DNA from: Roseibium alexandrii DFL-11
Lineage (GTDB): Bacteria; Pseudomonadota; Alphaproteobacteria; Rhizobiales; Stappiaceae
Direction: 5' to 3'
Assembly: GCF_000158095.2 (NCBI RefSeq)
Contig: NZ_CM011002.1
Location: 3,680,203 to 3,744,202, forward strand
Length of the DNA stretch: 64,000 nucleotides
In this document: positions 44,683 through 53,553 of the stretch, one piece after another
Position numbering within the stretch: the first letter of the stretch is position 1
How the letters are laid out: every line of letters starts with the position of its first letter
Program-made: the position numbers and the translations under genes
Notes under the pieces: generated by a model
What the model was told of the DNA's origin: nothing
The model's database searches: none
Seen by the model: the letters and a program-made list of their open reading frames with translations, nothing else

Positions 44683-45636
44683 TCAGCGCTCCTGCCTCGG
44701 AGGAGATCCGAATTCAAGCCGGTAGGCGCGCGTCATGGCGCTGGCGTTTTGGTATCCGCAGCGCACGGCGATCTCCGCGATGGTCAGATCCGTCGACTGA
44801 ACCAGACGCCGCGCTTCCCTAAGCCGGATTGATTTATAAACCGCCAGCGGCGTCATCCCGAACTCGGACCGAAAGCGTGTTTCGAGTAAACGCTGATCAA
44901 CCTTGAGCCTTCCTGCAACGGTGGGAATGGCAAGGGGAGTTTCGATATTCCGCCGCATCAAGGCGGTTGCTTCGCGCATGAGGCCATCACCGGAACGCAC
45001 CGGCAACAAGTCCGGACGCTCACCGGCGCTGCCATGCATGAACAGGGCAGCCACCTCCAGCGCAAAGAGAGGGCTGTGGTCTTTCTTGATAATCTCCAGC
45101 ATCAACTCGAATGTCGTAGATGCCCCGCCACAAGTGGCAATCCGGTTTTCCAGCACAAACCGGTCTTCAACGACATCCACCTCAGGAAAGGTTTCGGAAA
45201 AACCTGCAAACTCGTCCCAGTGAATAGTGACCCGAGCATCCTCCAGGACGCCGGCGGCCGCGAGCATCCATGCACCCGTGTCGAGACCTCCAAGCAGCTT
45301 GAACCGCGCCCGTGCAGCCCGGAGGATCTGATGCAGCTTTGGCGTTGAAAATGCCTTGAAGCCGTAGCTCGGCATAACAAACAGGTAGTCGCCGCCCGGC
45401 GGCGCCTGCTGCCACTTGAGCGTTTCCACTGGCAGGCCGCTGGACGACGTTACCGTGCCGCCCTCAACGCTGACATGCTGCCAGGAATAGAGCTCTTTGC
45501 GCGCGATGGTGTTGGCGGCCCGGAACGGCTCGACAGCGTTGGCCAGACAATGGTTGGAAAAGTTGTCGAACAGCAGCACACAGATTGACCGAACCTGCGA
45601 AACCTTCTCATCTTTGGTTTTTATCAAAATCTGCAC
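44683..45636 (-). CDS. GATase1-AraC-type regulator of carnitine genes (CdhR-like)
   Basis: The start is a GTG at 45636 (317 residues). The N-terminal DJ-1/PfpI-like domain (about 15-190) has ICVLLFDNFSNHCLANAVEPFRAAN and lacks the usual catalytic Cys. The C-terminal AraC domain (about 215-315) contains LKVDQRLLETRFRSEFG and IAEIAVRCGYQNASAMTRAYRLEFG. This architecture is that of GlxA, GbdR and CdhR. CdhR activates carnitine dehydrogenase genes in Pseudomonas. Here the gene is divergent from a carnitine degradation operon, and a direct repeat of AraC-site spacing covers its start and the spacer, so it is the likely activator. Confidence 0.87.
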   Translation of the reverse strand: MQILIKTKDEKVSQVRSICVLLFDNFSNHCLANAVEPFRAANTIARKELYSWQHVSVEGGTVTSSSGLPVETLKWQQAPPGGDYLFVMPSYGFKAFSTPKLHQILRAARARFKLLGGLDTGAWMLAAAGVLEDARVTIHWDEFAGFSETFPEVDVVEDRFVLENRIATCGGASTTFELMLEIIKKDHSPLFALEVAALFMHGSAGERPDLLPVRSGDGLMREATALMRRNIETPLAIPTVAGRLKVDQRLLETRFRSEFGMTPLAVYKSIRLREARRLVQSTDLTIAEIAVRCGYQNASAMTRAYRLEFGSPPRQER

Positions 45637-45657
45637 GATATCTTACCAAAACTGCAC
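45625..45657. promoter_or_regulatory. direct repeat, putative AraC-type binding site
   Basis: CAAAA-T-CTGCAC (45625-45636) and CCAAAACTGCAC (45646-45657) are two copies of one half-site, 21 bases apart or two helical turns, as AraC-family activators prefer. The first copy overlaps the regulator start codon and the second lies 59 bases before the acyl-CoA dehydrogenase ATG. Confidence 0.5.
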
Positions 45658-45715
45658 AGACGATCAGCTTTCTTTCTCTCACTCTCGATCAATCAAATCA
45701 AGAGAGGCGCTGGCG

Positions 45716-46876
45716 ATGCATTTTGGCCTGACCGACGAACAAGAGATGATCGTGTCCACCGTACGGTCTTTCGTTGAAAATGAAATCTACCCACACGAGG
45801 AGATGGTGGAGAAGACCGGTCAGGTGCCCCATGAGCTTGGGGAAGAACTCAAGCAAAAATGTATCGACCTCGGGTTTTATGCCTGCAATTTCCCGGAAAG
45901 CGTCGGCGGCGCGGGTCTTGGCCACCTCGATTTCACGCTTGTCGAGCGCGAGCTTGGCCGCGGGTCCATGGCGCTCAACCATTTCTTCGGCCGACCGCAG
46001 AACATCCTGATGGCCTGTGAAGGCGAGCAAAAGGAAAAATACCTGCTCCCGGCTGTGCGCGGCGAGAAAATGGACGCTTTGGCCATGACCGAACCGGACG
46101 CTGGGTCCGACGTGCGGGGCATGAAATGCCAGGCGGTCCGCGATGGCGGGGATTGGGTGATCAACGGGTCCAAGCACTTCATTTCCGGGGCCGAGCATGC
46201 CGATTTCTTTATCGTCTTCGTGGCCACCGGCGTGGACGAAACGCCAAAAGGACCGAAAAAACGGATCACCTGTTTTTTGGTGGATCGCGGCACGCCTGGT
46301 TTCGAAGTACGCGACGGCTACAACTCCGTCAGCCACAAAGGCTACAAGAATTATATTCTGTACTTCGACCAATGCCGTTTGCCGAATGCGCAGGTGCTGG
46401 GTGAAGTCGACGGCGGCTTTGAGGTCATGAACGAATGGCTCTATGCCACGCGCCTGACCGTTGCGGCCATGAGCGTTGGCCGCGCACGCCGCTGCTTCGA
46501 CTATGCGGTGAACTATGCTGCCGAACGCAAGCAATTCGGCCAATCCATCGCCAAATTCCAGGGTATCAGCTTCCAGGTTGCCGACATGATCACGGAGATC
46601 GACGCGGCGGACTGGCTGACGCTTGCCGGGGCATGGCGTCTCGACCAAAGCCTGCCCGCCAATCGGGAAATCGCAAGCGCCAAGGTTTATGCGACCGAAA
46701 TGCTGGCGCGCGTGACCGACACCACCTTGCAGATCTTCGGCGGCATGGGCCTGATGGATGATTTCCCGATCGAACGCTTCTGGCGCGATGCGCGGGTTGA
46801 GCGCATTTGGGACGGCACCAGCGAGATCCAGCGGCACATCATCAGCCGGGACATTTTCCGTCCGCTGGGAGCATAA
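45716..46876 (+). CDS. acyl-CoA dehydrogenase (probable gamma-butyrobetainyl-CoA/crotonobetainyl-CoA step)
   Basis: The ATG at 45716 with a GAGAGG ribosome site gives 386 residues. The open frame before it overlaps the divergent regulator and is not used. It has the family marks LAMTEPDAGSDVRGMKC (about 122-138), KHFISGAEHADFFIVF and the C-terminal IWDGTSEIQRHIISRDI with the glutamate near the flavin. It oxidises or reduces an acyl-CoA using ETF. With CaiD two genes on, the likely reaction is gamma-butyrobetainyl-CoA to crotonobetainyl-CoA, feeding carnitine breakdown. CaiA runs the reverse step in E. coli. The substrate is inferred from context. Confidence 0.86.
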   Translation: MHFGLTDEQEMIVSTVRSFVENEIYPHEEMVEKTGQVPHELGEELKQKCIDLGFYACNFPESVGGAGLGHLDFTLVERELGRGSMALNHFFGRPQNILMACEGEQKEKYLLPAVRGEKMDALAMTEPDAGSDVRGMKCQAVRDGGDWVINGSKHFISGAEHADFFIVFVATGVDETPKGPKKRITCFLVDRGTPGFEVRDGYNSVSHKGYKNYILYFDQCRLPNAQVLGEVDGGFEVMNEWLYATRLTVAAMSVGRARRCFDYAVNYAAERKQFGQSIAKFQGISFQVADMITEIDAADWLTLAGAWRLDQSLPANREIASAKVYATEMLARVTDTTLQIFGGMGLMDDFPIERFWRDARVERIWDGTSEIQRHIISRDIFRPLGA

Positions 46877-46878
46877 GG

Positions 46879-48912
46879 ATGCGGTCCTTGAACCGGCTGC
46901 TGAACCCGCGCTCGATTGCGGTTGTGGGCGGGGGCACCTGGTGCGAAAGCGTCCTCAAGCAGTGCCACGCCTTTGGCTACACGGGCCAATTGACGGCCGT
47001 TCATCCAAAACGCAGCGAGATCGCAGGTTTTCCGGCGGTCTTGTCCCTTGACCAGTTGAACGAAGCACCGGACGCGATTTTCGTCGGCGTCAACCGGCAT
47101 GCGACCATCGAAGTGATCCGTCAGGCAGCGCAATTGGGCGCAGGCGGTGCAGTTTGTTTTGCGTCCGGCTTCCGGGAAGCTGCGGCAGAACTGGAAGATG
47201 GCGTTGGCCTCCAGGAAGAGCTGGTGGCCGCCGCCGGTGACATGCCGATCCTCGGACCCAATTGCTACGGGTTCATCAACGCGCTGGAAACCGCGTCGCT
47301 CTGGCCGGATCAGCACGGTTTAGCGAAGGTTTCCAACGGCGTTGCCATTATCTCGCAGAGTTCCAACATTGCCCTGAACCTCACCATGCAGGCGCGGGGC
47401 CTGCCAATTGCCTACATCATGACAGTGGGCAATCAGGCGCAGTCGGGATTATCTCACATCGGCGAGGCTTTGCTTGATGATGACCGGGTCACAGCGATCG
47501 GTCTTCATATCGAGGGGATCGACGATCTCCCGTCCTTTGAAGCCTTCGCGAGAAAGGCCTGGGCCTGCGGAAAACCGGTCGTGGCGCTGAAGACCGGCCG
47601 TTCCGATCAGGCTCAGGCTGCCACGATCTCGCATACGGCCTCCATTGCCGGCTCGTCCGCAGGCGCGACGGCCCTGTTTGACCGGCTCGGCATTGCTGAG
47701 GTCCGGTCTCTTCCGGTGCTTCTGGAAACGCTCAAACTGATGCACGTCCATGGACCGCTTACATCTGAGCGGATCGCATCGCTCTCCTGTTCCGGCGGCG
47801 AAGCCAGTCTCATGGCGGATCTCGGGCTGACCCATGATGTTATTTTTCCAGACCTCACCCAAACCCAGTCAGACGGACTGAGAGAAGCGCTCGGCCCCAA
47901 AGTCGCCCTCGCCAACCCGCTCGACTATCACACCTATATCTGGGGTGACTCGGATGCGATGACGGCCACTTTTGCCGCCATGATGACCGGAGATCTGGCG
48001 CTTGGCCTCATAGTCCTCGATTTCCCAAGGGAAGACCGCTGCGATGGCGCTGAGTGGGAAAAGGTGATCGGCTCCATCGAAGCGGCTGCCAACCTGTCGA
48101 ACAAGCCGATGGGCATTGTCAGCTCTTTGGTCGAAGCCCTGCCGGAATCCATTGCAGCAAACCTCATCGACCGTGGCTTAGTTCCCTTTTCAGGCATGGA
48201 AGAGGCCCTTGCAGCCATCGCAGCCGCGTCAAATATGGCACCCCCTCCAGCTGACAACGTCTTCACCTCACCACCTTTGACGAGCCCTGAAACCCTGAGC
48301 GAACACCAAGCCAAGCAACAGCTTGGAGCCTTCGGGATTCGGGTACCCAAAAGCGGCACCGCAGCCTCCCCGGAGAAGGCGGCAGAAGTGGCTGAAAGCG
48401 TTGGCTTTCCAGTCGTTTTAAAAGGGCAGGGAATTGCGCACAAAAGCGAAGCCGGGGCGGTTATACTCAATCTCAATTCGCGGGAAGATGTTGAGGTGGC
48501 CGCGGGCAAAATGCCTGTCGGTACCTTTCTCGTGGAGGAGATGGTCACCGGCGCGCAGGCAGAGCTCCTGATCGGCATCGTGAAGGACCCTGGGCATGGC
48601 CATGTTCTCACCATCGCTGCCGGCGGCGTTTTTACCGAACTCCTGCAAGACGGCGTGTCTCTCACCATTCCCGCCAACCGCCGAGAGATTGAAGAAGCCC
48701 TCGAACACCTGAAAATCTCAAAAGTACTCGCCGGCTACCGGGGCCGGCCTGCTTGCGACCTTCCCAAGGTTCTCGATACGATCATGGCTCTCCAAGACTA
48801 CGTTCAATCCGGAACGGTCGAAGAGGCCGAGATAAATCCCCTCCTTTGCGGCCAGGATTTTGCGATTGCGGCCGATGCCCTCATCAGATGCGGACAAAAT
48901 CATGACGGATAA
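46879..48912 (+). CDS. ADP-forming acyl-CoA synthetase (acetate-CoA ligase family)
   Basis: The ATG at 46879, two bases after the previous stop, gives 677 residues. It has a CoA-binding Rossmann domain (about 1-130; LLNPRSIAVVGGG), succinyl-CoA-ligase-like domains (about 140-460; ISQSSNIALNL; phospho-histidine H252 in ATISHTASIAGSS) and a C-terminal ATP-grasp domain (about 470-675; LKGQGIAHKSEAGAV). Enzymes of this NDP-forming type make acyl-CoA with ATP to ADP. In E. coli, betaine activation in carnitine metabolism uses the AMP-forming CaiC. An ADP-forming ligase in that place is unusual and makes this the probable activator of carnitine, crotonobetaine or gamma-butyrobetaine. Confidence 0.87.
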   Translation: MRSLNRLLNPRSIAVVGGGTWCESVLKQCHAFGYTGQLTAVHPKRSEIAGFPAVLSLDQLNEAPDAIFVGVNRHATIEVIRQAAQLGAGGAVCFASGFREAAAELEDGVGLQEELVAAAGDMPILGPNCYGFINALETASLWPDQHGLAKVSNGVAIISQSSNIALNLTMQARGLPIAYIMTVGNQAQSGLSHIGEALLDDDRVTAIGLHIEGIDDLPSFEAFARKAWACGKPVVALKTGRSDQAQAATISHTASIAGSSAGATALFDRLGIAEVRSLPVLLETLKLMHVHGPLTSERIASLSCSGGEASLMADLGLTHDVIFPDLTQTQSDGLREALGPKVALANPLDYHTYIWGDSDAMTATFAAMMTGDLALGLIVLDFPREDRCDGAEWEKVIGSIEAAANLSNKPMGIVSSLVEALPESIAANLIDRGLVPFSGMEEALAAIAAASNMAPPPADNVFTSPPLTSPETLSEHQAKQQLGAFGIRVPKSGTAASPEKAAEVAESVGFPVVLKGQGIAHKSEAGAVILNLNSREDVEVAAGKMPVGTFLVEEMVTGAQAELLIGIVKDPGHGHVLTIAAGGVFTELLQDGVSLTIPANRREIEEALEHLKISKVLAGYRGRPACDLPKVLDTIMALQDYVQSGTVEEAEINPLLCGQDFAIAADALIRCGQNHDG

Positions 48913-49687
48913 CCCAATCAAGACAAGCGTCACCGGCCATATTCTGGAGGTCACGCTCGACCGTCCGAAGGCCAATGCCATCGATCTCAAGACAAGCCGG
49001 ATCATGGGAGACATCTTCACTGACTTTCGCGACAACCCGGATCTGCGGGTGGTGATTGTCACCGGCGCCGGCGAGAAGTTCTTCTGCCCTGGCTGGGACT
49101 TGAAGGCTGCCGCCGGCGGTGATGCGGTCGATGGTGATTACGGCAAAGGCGGCTTTGGCGGATTGCAGGAATTGCGCGGCCTCAACAAGCCGGTGATCGC
49201 GGCCGTAAACGGCATTTGCTGCGGCGGCGGACTGGAGCTCGCCCTGTCTGCCGACATTATTCTGGCTGCCGATCACGCGACATTTGCCCTTCCGGAAATC
49301 CGCTCCGGTACGGTTGCCGATGCGGCCAGCATCAAACTGCCCAAGCGCATCCCGTATCATATTGCCATGGAAATGCTCCTGACAGGCCGCTGGATCGAAG
49401 TCGAGGAAGCCGCCCGCTGGGGTCTCGTCAACCACGTCCTTCCGGCTGCTGACTTGATGAGCGAGGCTCGGAAGATGGCCGAGTTGCTCGCCTCAGGCCC
49501 ACCGCTTGTCTACGCCGCGATCAAGGAAGTCGTTCGTGAAGCGGAAGACATGAAATTCCAGGATGCCATGAACCGCATCACCAAGAGCCAGTTCGAAACC
49601 GTCGAACGGCTCTATCGATCGGAAGATCAACTTGAGGGCGCGCGTGCCTTTGCAGAAAAACGCGATCCGGTCTGGAAGGGCCGCTAG
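48902..49687 (+). CDS. caiD: carnitinyl-CoA dehydratase CaiD
   Basis: The ATG at 48902 gives 261 residues, the length of E. coli CaiD. It overlaps the preceding stop by 11 bases. The crotonase fold has FFCPGWDLKA (oxyanion segment), KPVIAAVNGICCGGGLELALSADIILAADHATFALPE (about 100-136, in parts) and ends with AFAEKRDPVWKGR, as in CaiD. It interconverts crotonobetainyl-CoA and L-carnitinyl-CoA. In this operon it links the CoA-activated branch (acyl-CoA dehydrogenase, ligase) to L-carnitine for the dehydrogenase that follows. This is the best single anchor for the operon function. Confidence 0.92.
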   Translation: MTDNPIKTSVTGHILEVTLDRPKANAIDLKTSRIMGDIFTDFRDNPDLRVVIVTGAGEKFFCPGWDLKAAAGGDAVDGDYGKGGFGGLQELRGLNKPVIAAVNGICCGGGLELALSADIILAADHATFALPEIRSGTVADAASIKLPKRIPYHIAMEMLLTGRWIEVEEAARWGLVNHVLPAADLMSEARKMAELLASGPPLVYAAIKEVVREAEDMKFQDAMNRITKSQFETVERLYRSEDQLEGARAFAEKRDPVWKGR

Positions 49688-49725
49688 AGCATCGTGCGCT
49701 CAGGAAAACGCACAAAGATGCTCTA
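49685..49725. repeat. long imperfect hairpin overlapping the caiD stop
   Basis: TAGAGCATC (49685-49693) pairs with GATGCTCTA (49717-49725). Inside it GTGCG (49694-49698) pairs with CGCAC (49709-49713), with a three-base bulge and a ten-base loop. The first three bases are the caiD stop codon. The wording resembles a short palindrome that recurs between genes in related genomes. It splits the operon into two parts and may stabilise or attenuate the message. Confidence 0.55.
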
Positions 49726-49800
49726 TCACTTTAAAAACGATCAGCTTTTGGCCGTTCTCCCTAGTCCGGTTGAACGCCCGCTGATCCGGAGGAAAAATTC

Positions 49801-50712
49801 ATGCCACTTCAAATGAACCGGGACGTTTTCATCACCTGCGCTGTCACCGGATCGGGCTCCACGCAGGACAAGTCTCCCCATGTTCCACGCAGCCCGAAGG
49901 AAATCGCGGACAGTGCGATCGACGCGGCCAGGGCGGGTGCTGCAGTCGTTCATTGCCATGTCCGCGATCCGGAGACCGGTGTCCCGTCCCGCCGTCTGGA
50001 CCTCTACCGTGAAGTCACGGACCGCATTCGCTCGGCCGACGTTGACGTGGTCCTCAATCTGACCGCCGGAATGGGCGGCGATATAGTTTTTGGCTCTACA
50101 GAAGCCCCCTTGCCCGTCAATGCAGCCGGAACGGACATGATTGGTGCAACAGAACGTATGGCACACATCGCCGAGTGCCTTCCGGAAATCTGCACCCTTG
50201 ACTGCGGCACCATGAATTTTGCTGAAGCCGATTATGTCATGACCAACACTCCGGGCATGCTCCGGGCCATGGGCGGCATGATGACGGAGCTTGGCGTTAA
50301 GCCGGAGATCGAAGCCTTTGACACCGGGCATCTCTGGTTTGCCAAACAGCTGGTTGAAGAAGGCACATTGACATACCCGGCCCTCGTTCAGCTGTGCATG
50401 GGCGTTCCCTGGGGCGCGCCGAACGATCTCAACACCTTCATGGCCATGGTGAATGCGGTCCCGCAAGACTGGACCTGGTCGGCCTTCAGCCTTGGCCGCG
50501 ATCAAATGCCGTATGTCGCAGCTTCCGTTCTGGCAGGTGGCAATGTCCGGGTTGGCCTGGAAGACAATCTCTTCCTGGAAAAGGGCGTGCTGGCCACCAA
50601 TGCCCAGCTTGTCGAAAAAGCGGCCGGCGTCATTGAAGGCATGGGAGCCCGTATTGCCGGACCAGTCGCCGTTCGACAAACACTGGGTCTGACCAGGAGG
50701 GCTCCAAAATGA
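49801..50712 (+). CDS. beta-keto acid cleavage enzyme (3-dehydrocarnitine cleavage)
   Basis: The 303-residue protein belongs to the BKACE (DUF849, Kce-type) family. The zinc-site histidines H51 and H53 are in VVHCHVRDPETG. DVVLNLTAGMGGD, LDCGTMNF, and GGNVRVGLEDNLFLEKG near the C-terminus complete the TIM-barrel pattern. BKACE enzymes condense a beta-keto acid with acetyl-CoA and split it to a CoA ester and acetoacetate. Next to carnitine dehydrogenase the substrate is 3-dehydrocarnitine, giving betainyl-CoA and acetoacetate. It overlaps the dehydrogenase-thioesterase gene by four bases (ATGA). A GGAGGA ribosome site precedes the ATG. Confidence 0.92.
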   Translation: MPLQMNRDVFITCAVTGSGSTQDKSPHVPRSPKEIADSAIDAARAGAAVVHCHVRDPETGVPSRRLDLYREVTDRIRSADVDVVLNLTAGMGGDIVFGSTEAPLPVNAAGTDMIGATERMAHIAECLPEICTLDCGTMNFAEADYVMTNTPGMLRAMGGMMTELGVKPEIEAFDTGHLWFAKQLVEEGTLTYPALVQLCMGVPWGAPNDLNTFMAMVNAVPQDWTWSAFSLGRDQMPYVAASVLAGGNVRVGLEDNLFLEKGVLATNAQLVEKAAGVIEGMGARIAGPVAVRQTLGLTRRAPK

Positions 50713-52127
50713 AGGCGGCAATCATTGGCGGCGGCGTCATCGGCGGCGGTTGGGCCGCGAGATTTCTCCTGAACGGCTGGGATGTTGCCGTTTTTGATCC
50801 AGACCCGGAAGCGGAACGCAAGATCGGCGAAGTGATCGCCAATGCGCGCCGCAGCCTGCCCGCGCTTTATGATACGGCGCTGCCCGCCGAAGGGAACTTG
50901 AGCTTCCACTCAGAGATGGCTGATGCTGTTCAGAACGCAAACTGGATACAGGAAAGCATTCCAGAGCGGCTGGACCTGAAACACAGGATCCTCGGAGACC
51001 TGAGTGAACTGGCGCCGGAGACCGCGGTCATTGGCTCGTCAACTTCGGGGTTCAAGCCATCGGAGCTGAACGAGAAAGGCGCGCGCGCTATCGTCGCACA
51101 CCCTTTCAACCCAGTTTACCTCCTGCCGCTCATTGAGCTGGTTGGAGATGCCGGGGCTTGCGAGAACGCAGCGCCCGTTCTCCGCTCAATCGGCATGTTC
51201 CCCCTGATGGTCCGCAAGGAAATCGACGCCCACATTGCGGACCGGTTTCTGGAAGCGGTCTGGCGCGAAGCCCTATGGCTGGTCAAGGACGGTATTGCCA
51301 CAACAGAAGAAATCGATGAAGCCATCCGGATGGGTTTTGGCATCCGATGGGCGCAGATGGGCCTTTTCGAGACCTACCGGATTGCCGGCGGTGAAGCCGG
51401 TATGAAGCATTTCATGGCGCAGTTCGGTCCGGCCTTGAAGTGGCCCTGGACAAAACTGATGGACGTCCCGGAGTTTACCGATGAGCTGGTTGACCTGATA
51501 GCGGGGCAATCTGATGCGCAATCCGGCCATATGTCGATCCGCGAGCTGGAGCGTCTGCGGGACGACAATCTCGTTGGCATGATGCGGGCGCTTAAAAAAA
51601 CCGGCAGTGGCGCCGGCGGCGTCATCCAGCGCCATGAGGCAGACTTGCCGAAACCTGAAGCGCCGGATTTGCCAATTACGGGCGACCGGAAAATCCCTGT
51701 CAGCTGGACCGACTACAACGGCCATATGAACGAGACCCACTATCTCGAGGCCGGGTCACTCGCAACGGACCGGTTCATGGAGCTGATCGGCGCAGATGCG
51801 AATTATATCGCGTCAGGCAAAAGCTATTTTACCATCGAAACCCATGTCCGTTATCTCAGCGAATTACACGCCGGTAACCGGCTGACCATCCGCACCCAGG
51901 TGCTTAAAGGTGAAGGCAAGAAGCTGCACCTCTTCCACTTCCTTTACGGACCCGACGACACACTCGCAGCAACTGTTGAAACACTGCTGTTGCACGTGGA
52001 CCTAACGACCCGGGCAAGTTCTCTGCCGGATCAAGCGGTTGCAGAGAAGTTGGGGGCCTATCATCAGGCCCATGCGGCTCTCGAACAGCCTGAGGGAGCG
52101 GGACGATCCGTCGGCCAAAAGGCCTGA
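50709..52127 (+). CDS. lcdH: L-carnitine 3-dehydrogenase fused to betainyl-CoA thioesterase
   Basis: The 472-residue protein joins two enzymes. Residues 1 to about 320 are a 3-hydroxyacyl-CoA-dehydrogenase-like domain with the NAD loop IIGGGVIGGGWA (5-16) and catalytic-type H131 in VAHPFNPVYLLPLIELV. Residues about 325-455 are a hotdog-fold 4HBT thioesterase with D335 in SWTDYNGHMNETHYLEAGS. The first part oxidises L-carnitine to 3-dehydrocarnitine. After the BKACE enzyme makes betainyl-CoA, the second hydrolyses it to glycine betaine. Both steps flanking BKACE are thus in one chain, in agreement with similar fusions known in other proteobacteria. It ends the operon before a strong terminator. 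Confidence 0.93.
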   Translation: MKAAIIGGGVIGGGWAARFLLNGWDVAVFDPDPEAERKIGEVIANARRSLPALYDTALPAEGNLSFHSEMADAVQNANWIQESIPERLDLKHRILGDLSELAPETAVIGSSTSGFKPSELNEKGARAIVAHPFNPVYLLPLIELVGDAGACENAAPVLRSIGMFPLMVRKEIDAHIADRFLEAVWREALWLVKDGIATTEEIDEAIRMGFGIRWAQMGLFETYRIAGGEAGMKHFMAQFGPALKWPWTKLMDVPEFTDELVDLIAGQSDAQSGHMSIRELERLRDDNLVGMMRALKKTGSGAGGVIQRHEADLPKPEAPDLPITGDRKIPVSWTDYNGHMNETHYLEAGSLATDRFMELIGADANYIASGKSYFTIETHVRYLSELHAGNRLTIRTQVLKGEGKKLHLFHFLYGPDDTLAATVETLLLHVDLTTRASSLPDQAVAEKLGAYHQAHAALEQPEGAGRSVGQKA

Positions 52128-52153
52128 ATTAAACCGTACCTACATCGAATGAT

Positions 52154-52190
52154 AAAAAATAAACCCGCCTATTTGGGCGGGTTTATTTGT
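52154..52190. terminator. bidirectional rho-independent terminator
   Basis: AATAAACCCGCC (52158-52169) pairs perfectly with GGCGGGTTTATT (52176-52187) around a six-base loop. Each strand has a T-rich run at the 3' side of the stem. It lies between the convergent carnitine operon and the TRAP operon and serves both. Confidence 0.92.
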
Positions 52191-52245
52191 TGCTCTAGCC
52201 TGTGCCGGAATTCACTCCCGGCTGGGTTGCCGTCCCTAATTGCCA

Positions 52246-53553
52246 CTACAAACCTGGCAGCCACAGGGCCAAGCCCGGAAACAAGACCAACAAGGCGACG
52301 ACCAGCAGCGAGCAGCCGATAAACGGGAAAGCCGAGGTATAGATGTCTCGCATGGTGGTGCCGGGGGGCGCGACCCCCTTCATTACGAACAACAACAGCC
52401 CAAAGGGCGGTGTTGTGAAGCTGATTTCCAGCGACAAGAGCATGATCAGGCCAAACCAGATCGGATCGAAGCCCAGCGTCAATGCGAGTGGGAAGAAAAT
52501 CGGAACGGTCAACAGCATGATCGAAATCTGCTCCATGAACATGCCAAGGATCAAAAGAACTGCAAACATCACGAGCAGCATCGCGATCGGTGCCAGTTCA
52601 AACGATGTTGCCCAGTTGACCAGACCGCGGGAAGCTCCGGAAAAAGCGAGCAACTGACTGAAGGTGGCCGACCCGAACACGATCAGATAGGCCATCAGGG
52701 TGACCCGAAGCGCACCGGTAATCGATTTGCGCATGGCCTCCCATGTGAGGCAGCGGAAGACGGCGGCAAGGATGAGCACGCCCAGCGCGCCGAAGGCGGC
52801 TGCTTCTGATGGCGTAATGAAACCATTGATCATCAGTGTAATGATAATGACCATCACGCCCACCATCGGAACCACCTCCCGCACCAAGAGCGAGAGTTTG
52901 GCACCGAGGGACATCGGCTCAACGTCATAGGCCGGCGCAGCGGATGGATCGATTTTCGTCTGAAGCCAGATGGTGGCGATGTAAAACCCAGCCAGGATGA
53001 GCCCCGGAATGACCCCTGCAATCAGCAAGGCACCAACATCGATCTGCGCAAGCGTTGCTAGAAGAACGGCAAGAGCAGACGGCGGGATGATAATGGCCAG
53101 ACCGCCCGTCCCAAGGATCGGGCCGATGCTCATGTGGGTCTTATAGCCGCGCCGGTTCATCTCAGGGACCATGAGCGAGCCGAGAAGCGCGGTCGACCCC
53201 ATGGACGAGCCGGAGAGGGTTGAGAACGCTGTCCCCCCCATTACGGTGACATAGCTGAGGCGCCCGGGAAGCCGGCCAAGCAGCTTGTCGATGGCCGTGA
53301 ACATGCGGTTGCCGAGTCCCGTGTGAAAGAAGATTTCCCCCATCAACAAGAACAGTGGAATGGGGACCAGGGCGAACTTGGTCATGGACCCAAGGCCATT
53401 GTTGAGCAACTGGCCAATGCCGCGCTCCCCGCCCATGAAAATCCAGGCTCCCACGATGTTCGCCGCAAGAAACGCCAAGGCGACCGGCATCCCGATTGCC
53501 ATGAGGGCCACGATTACACCCAGCAAAAGGGCAAGCGCCTCATACCATTCCAT
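52246..53553 (-). CDS. dctM: TRAP transporter large permease (DctM type), second system
   Basis: The 435-residue membrane protein has about 12 hydrophobic segments. It has the DctM marks MEWYEALALLLGVIVALMAIGMPVALAF at the start, IPLFLLMGEIFFHTGLGNRM (about 64-83), AFSTLSGSSMGSTALLGSLMVPEM (about 109-132) and IIPPSALAVLLAT. It belongs to the larger subfamily, in which binding proteins take up hydroxy or keto acids. It overlaps dctQ by one base and is the last gene of the gntR-leuCD-dctPQM operon, ending at the shared terminator. The ligand is unknown. The LeuCD neighbours suggest a di- or tricarboxylic acid. Confidence 0.94.
   Translation of the reverse strand: MEWYEALALLLGVIVALMAIGMPVALAFLAANIVGAWIFMGGERGIGQLLNNGLGSMTKFALVPIPLFLLMGEIFFHTGLGNRMFTAIDKLLGRLPGRLSYVTVMGGTAFSTLSGSSMGSTALLGSLMVPEMNRRGYKTHMSIGPILGTGGLAIIIPPSALAVLLATLAQIDVGALLIAGVIPGLILAGFYIATIWLQTKIDPSAAPAYDVEPMSLGAKLSLLVREVVPMVGVMVIIITLMINGFITPSEAAAFGALGVLILAAVFRCLTWEAMRKSITGALRVTLMAYLIVFGSATFSQLLAFSGASRGLVNWATSFELAPIAMLLVMFAVLLILGMFMEQISIMLLTVPIFFPLALTLGFDPIWFGLIMLLSLEISFTTPPFGLLLFVMKGVAPPGTTMRDIYTSAFPFIGCSLLVVALLVLFPGLALWLPGL

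Noticed and set aside
45497..45715. Longer start for the acyl-CoA dehydrogenase at 45716
   Set aside because: The extension overlaps the divergent regulator gene, and the ATG at 45716 has a good ribosome site and matches the family start.
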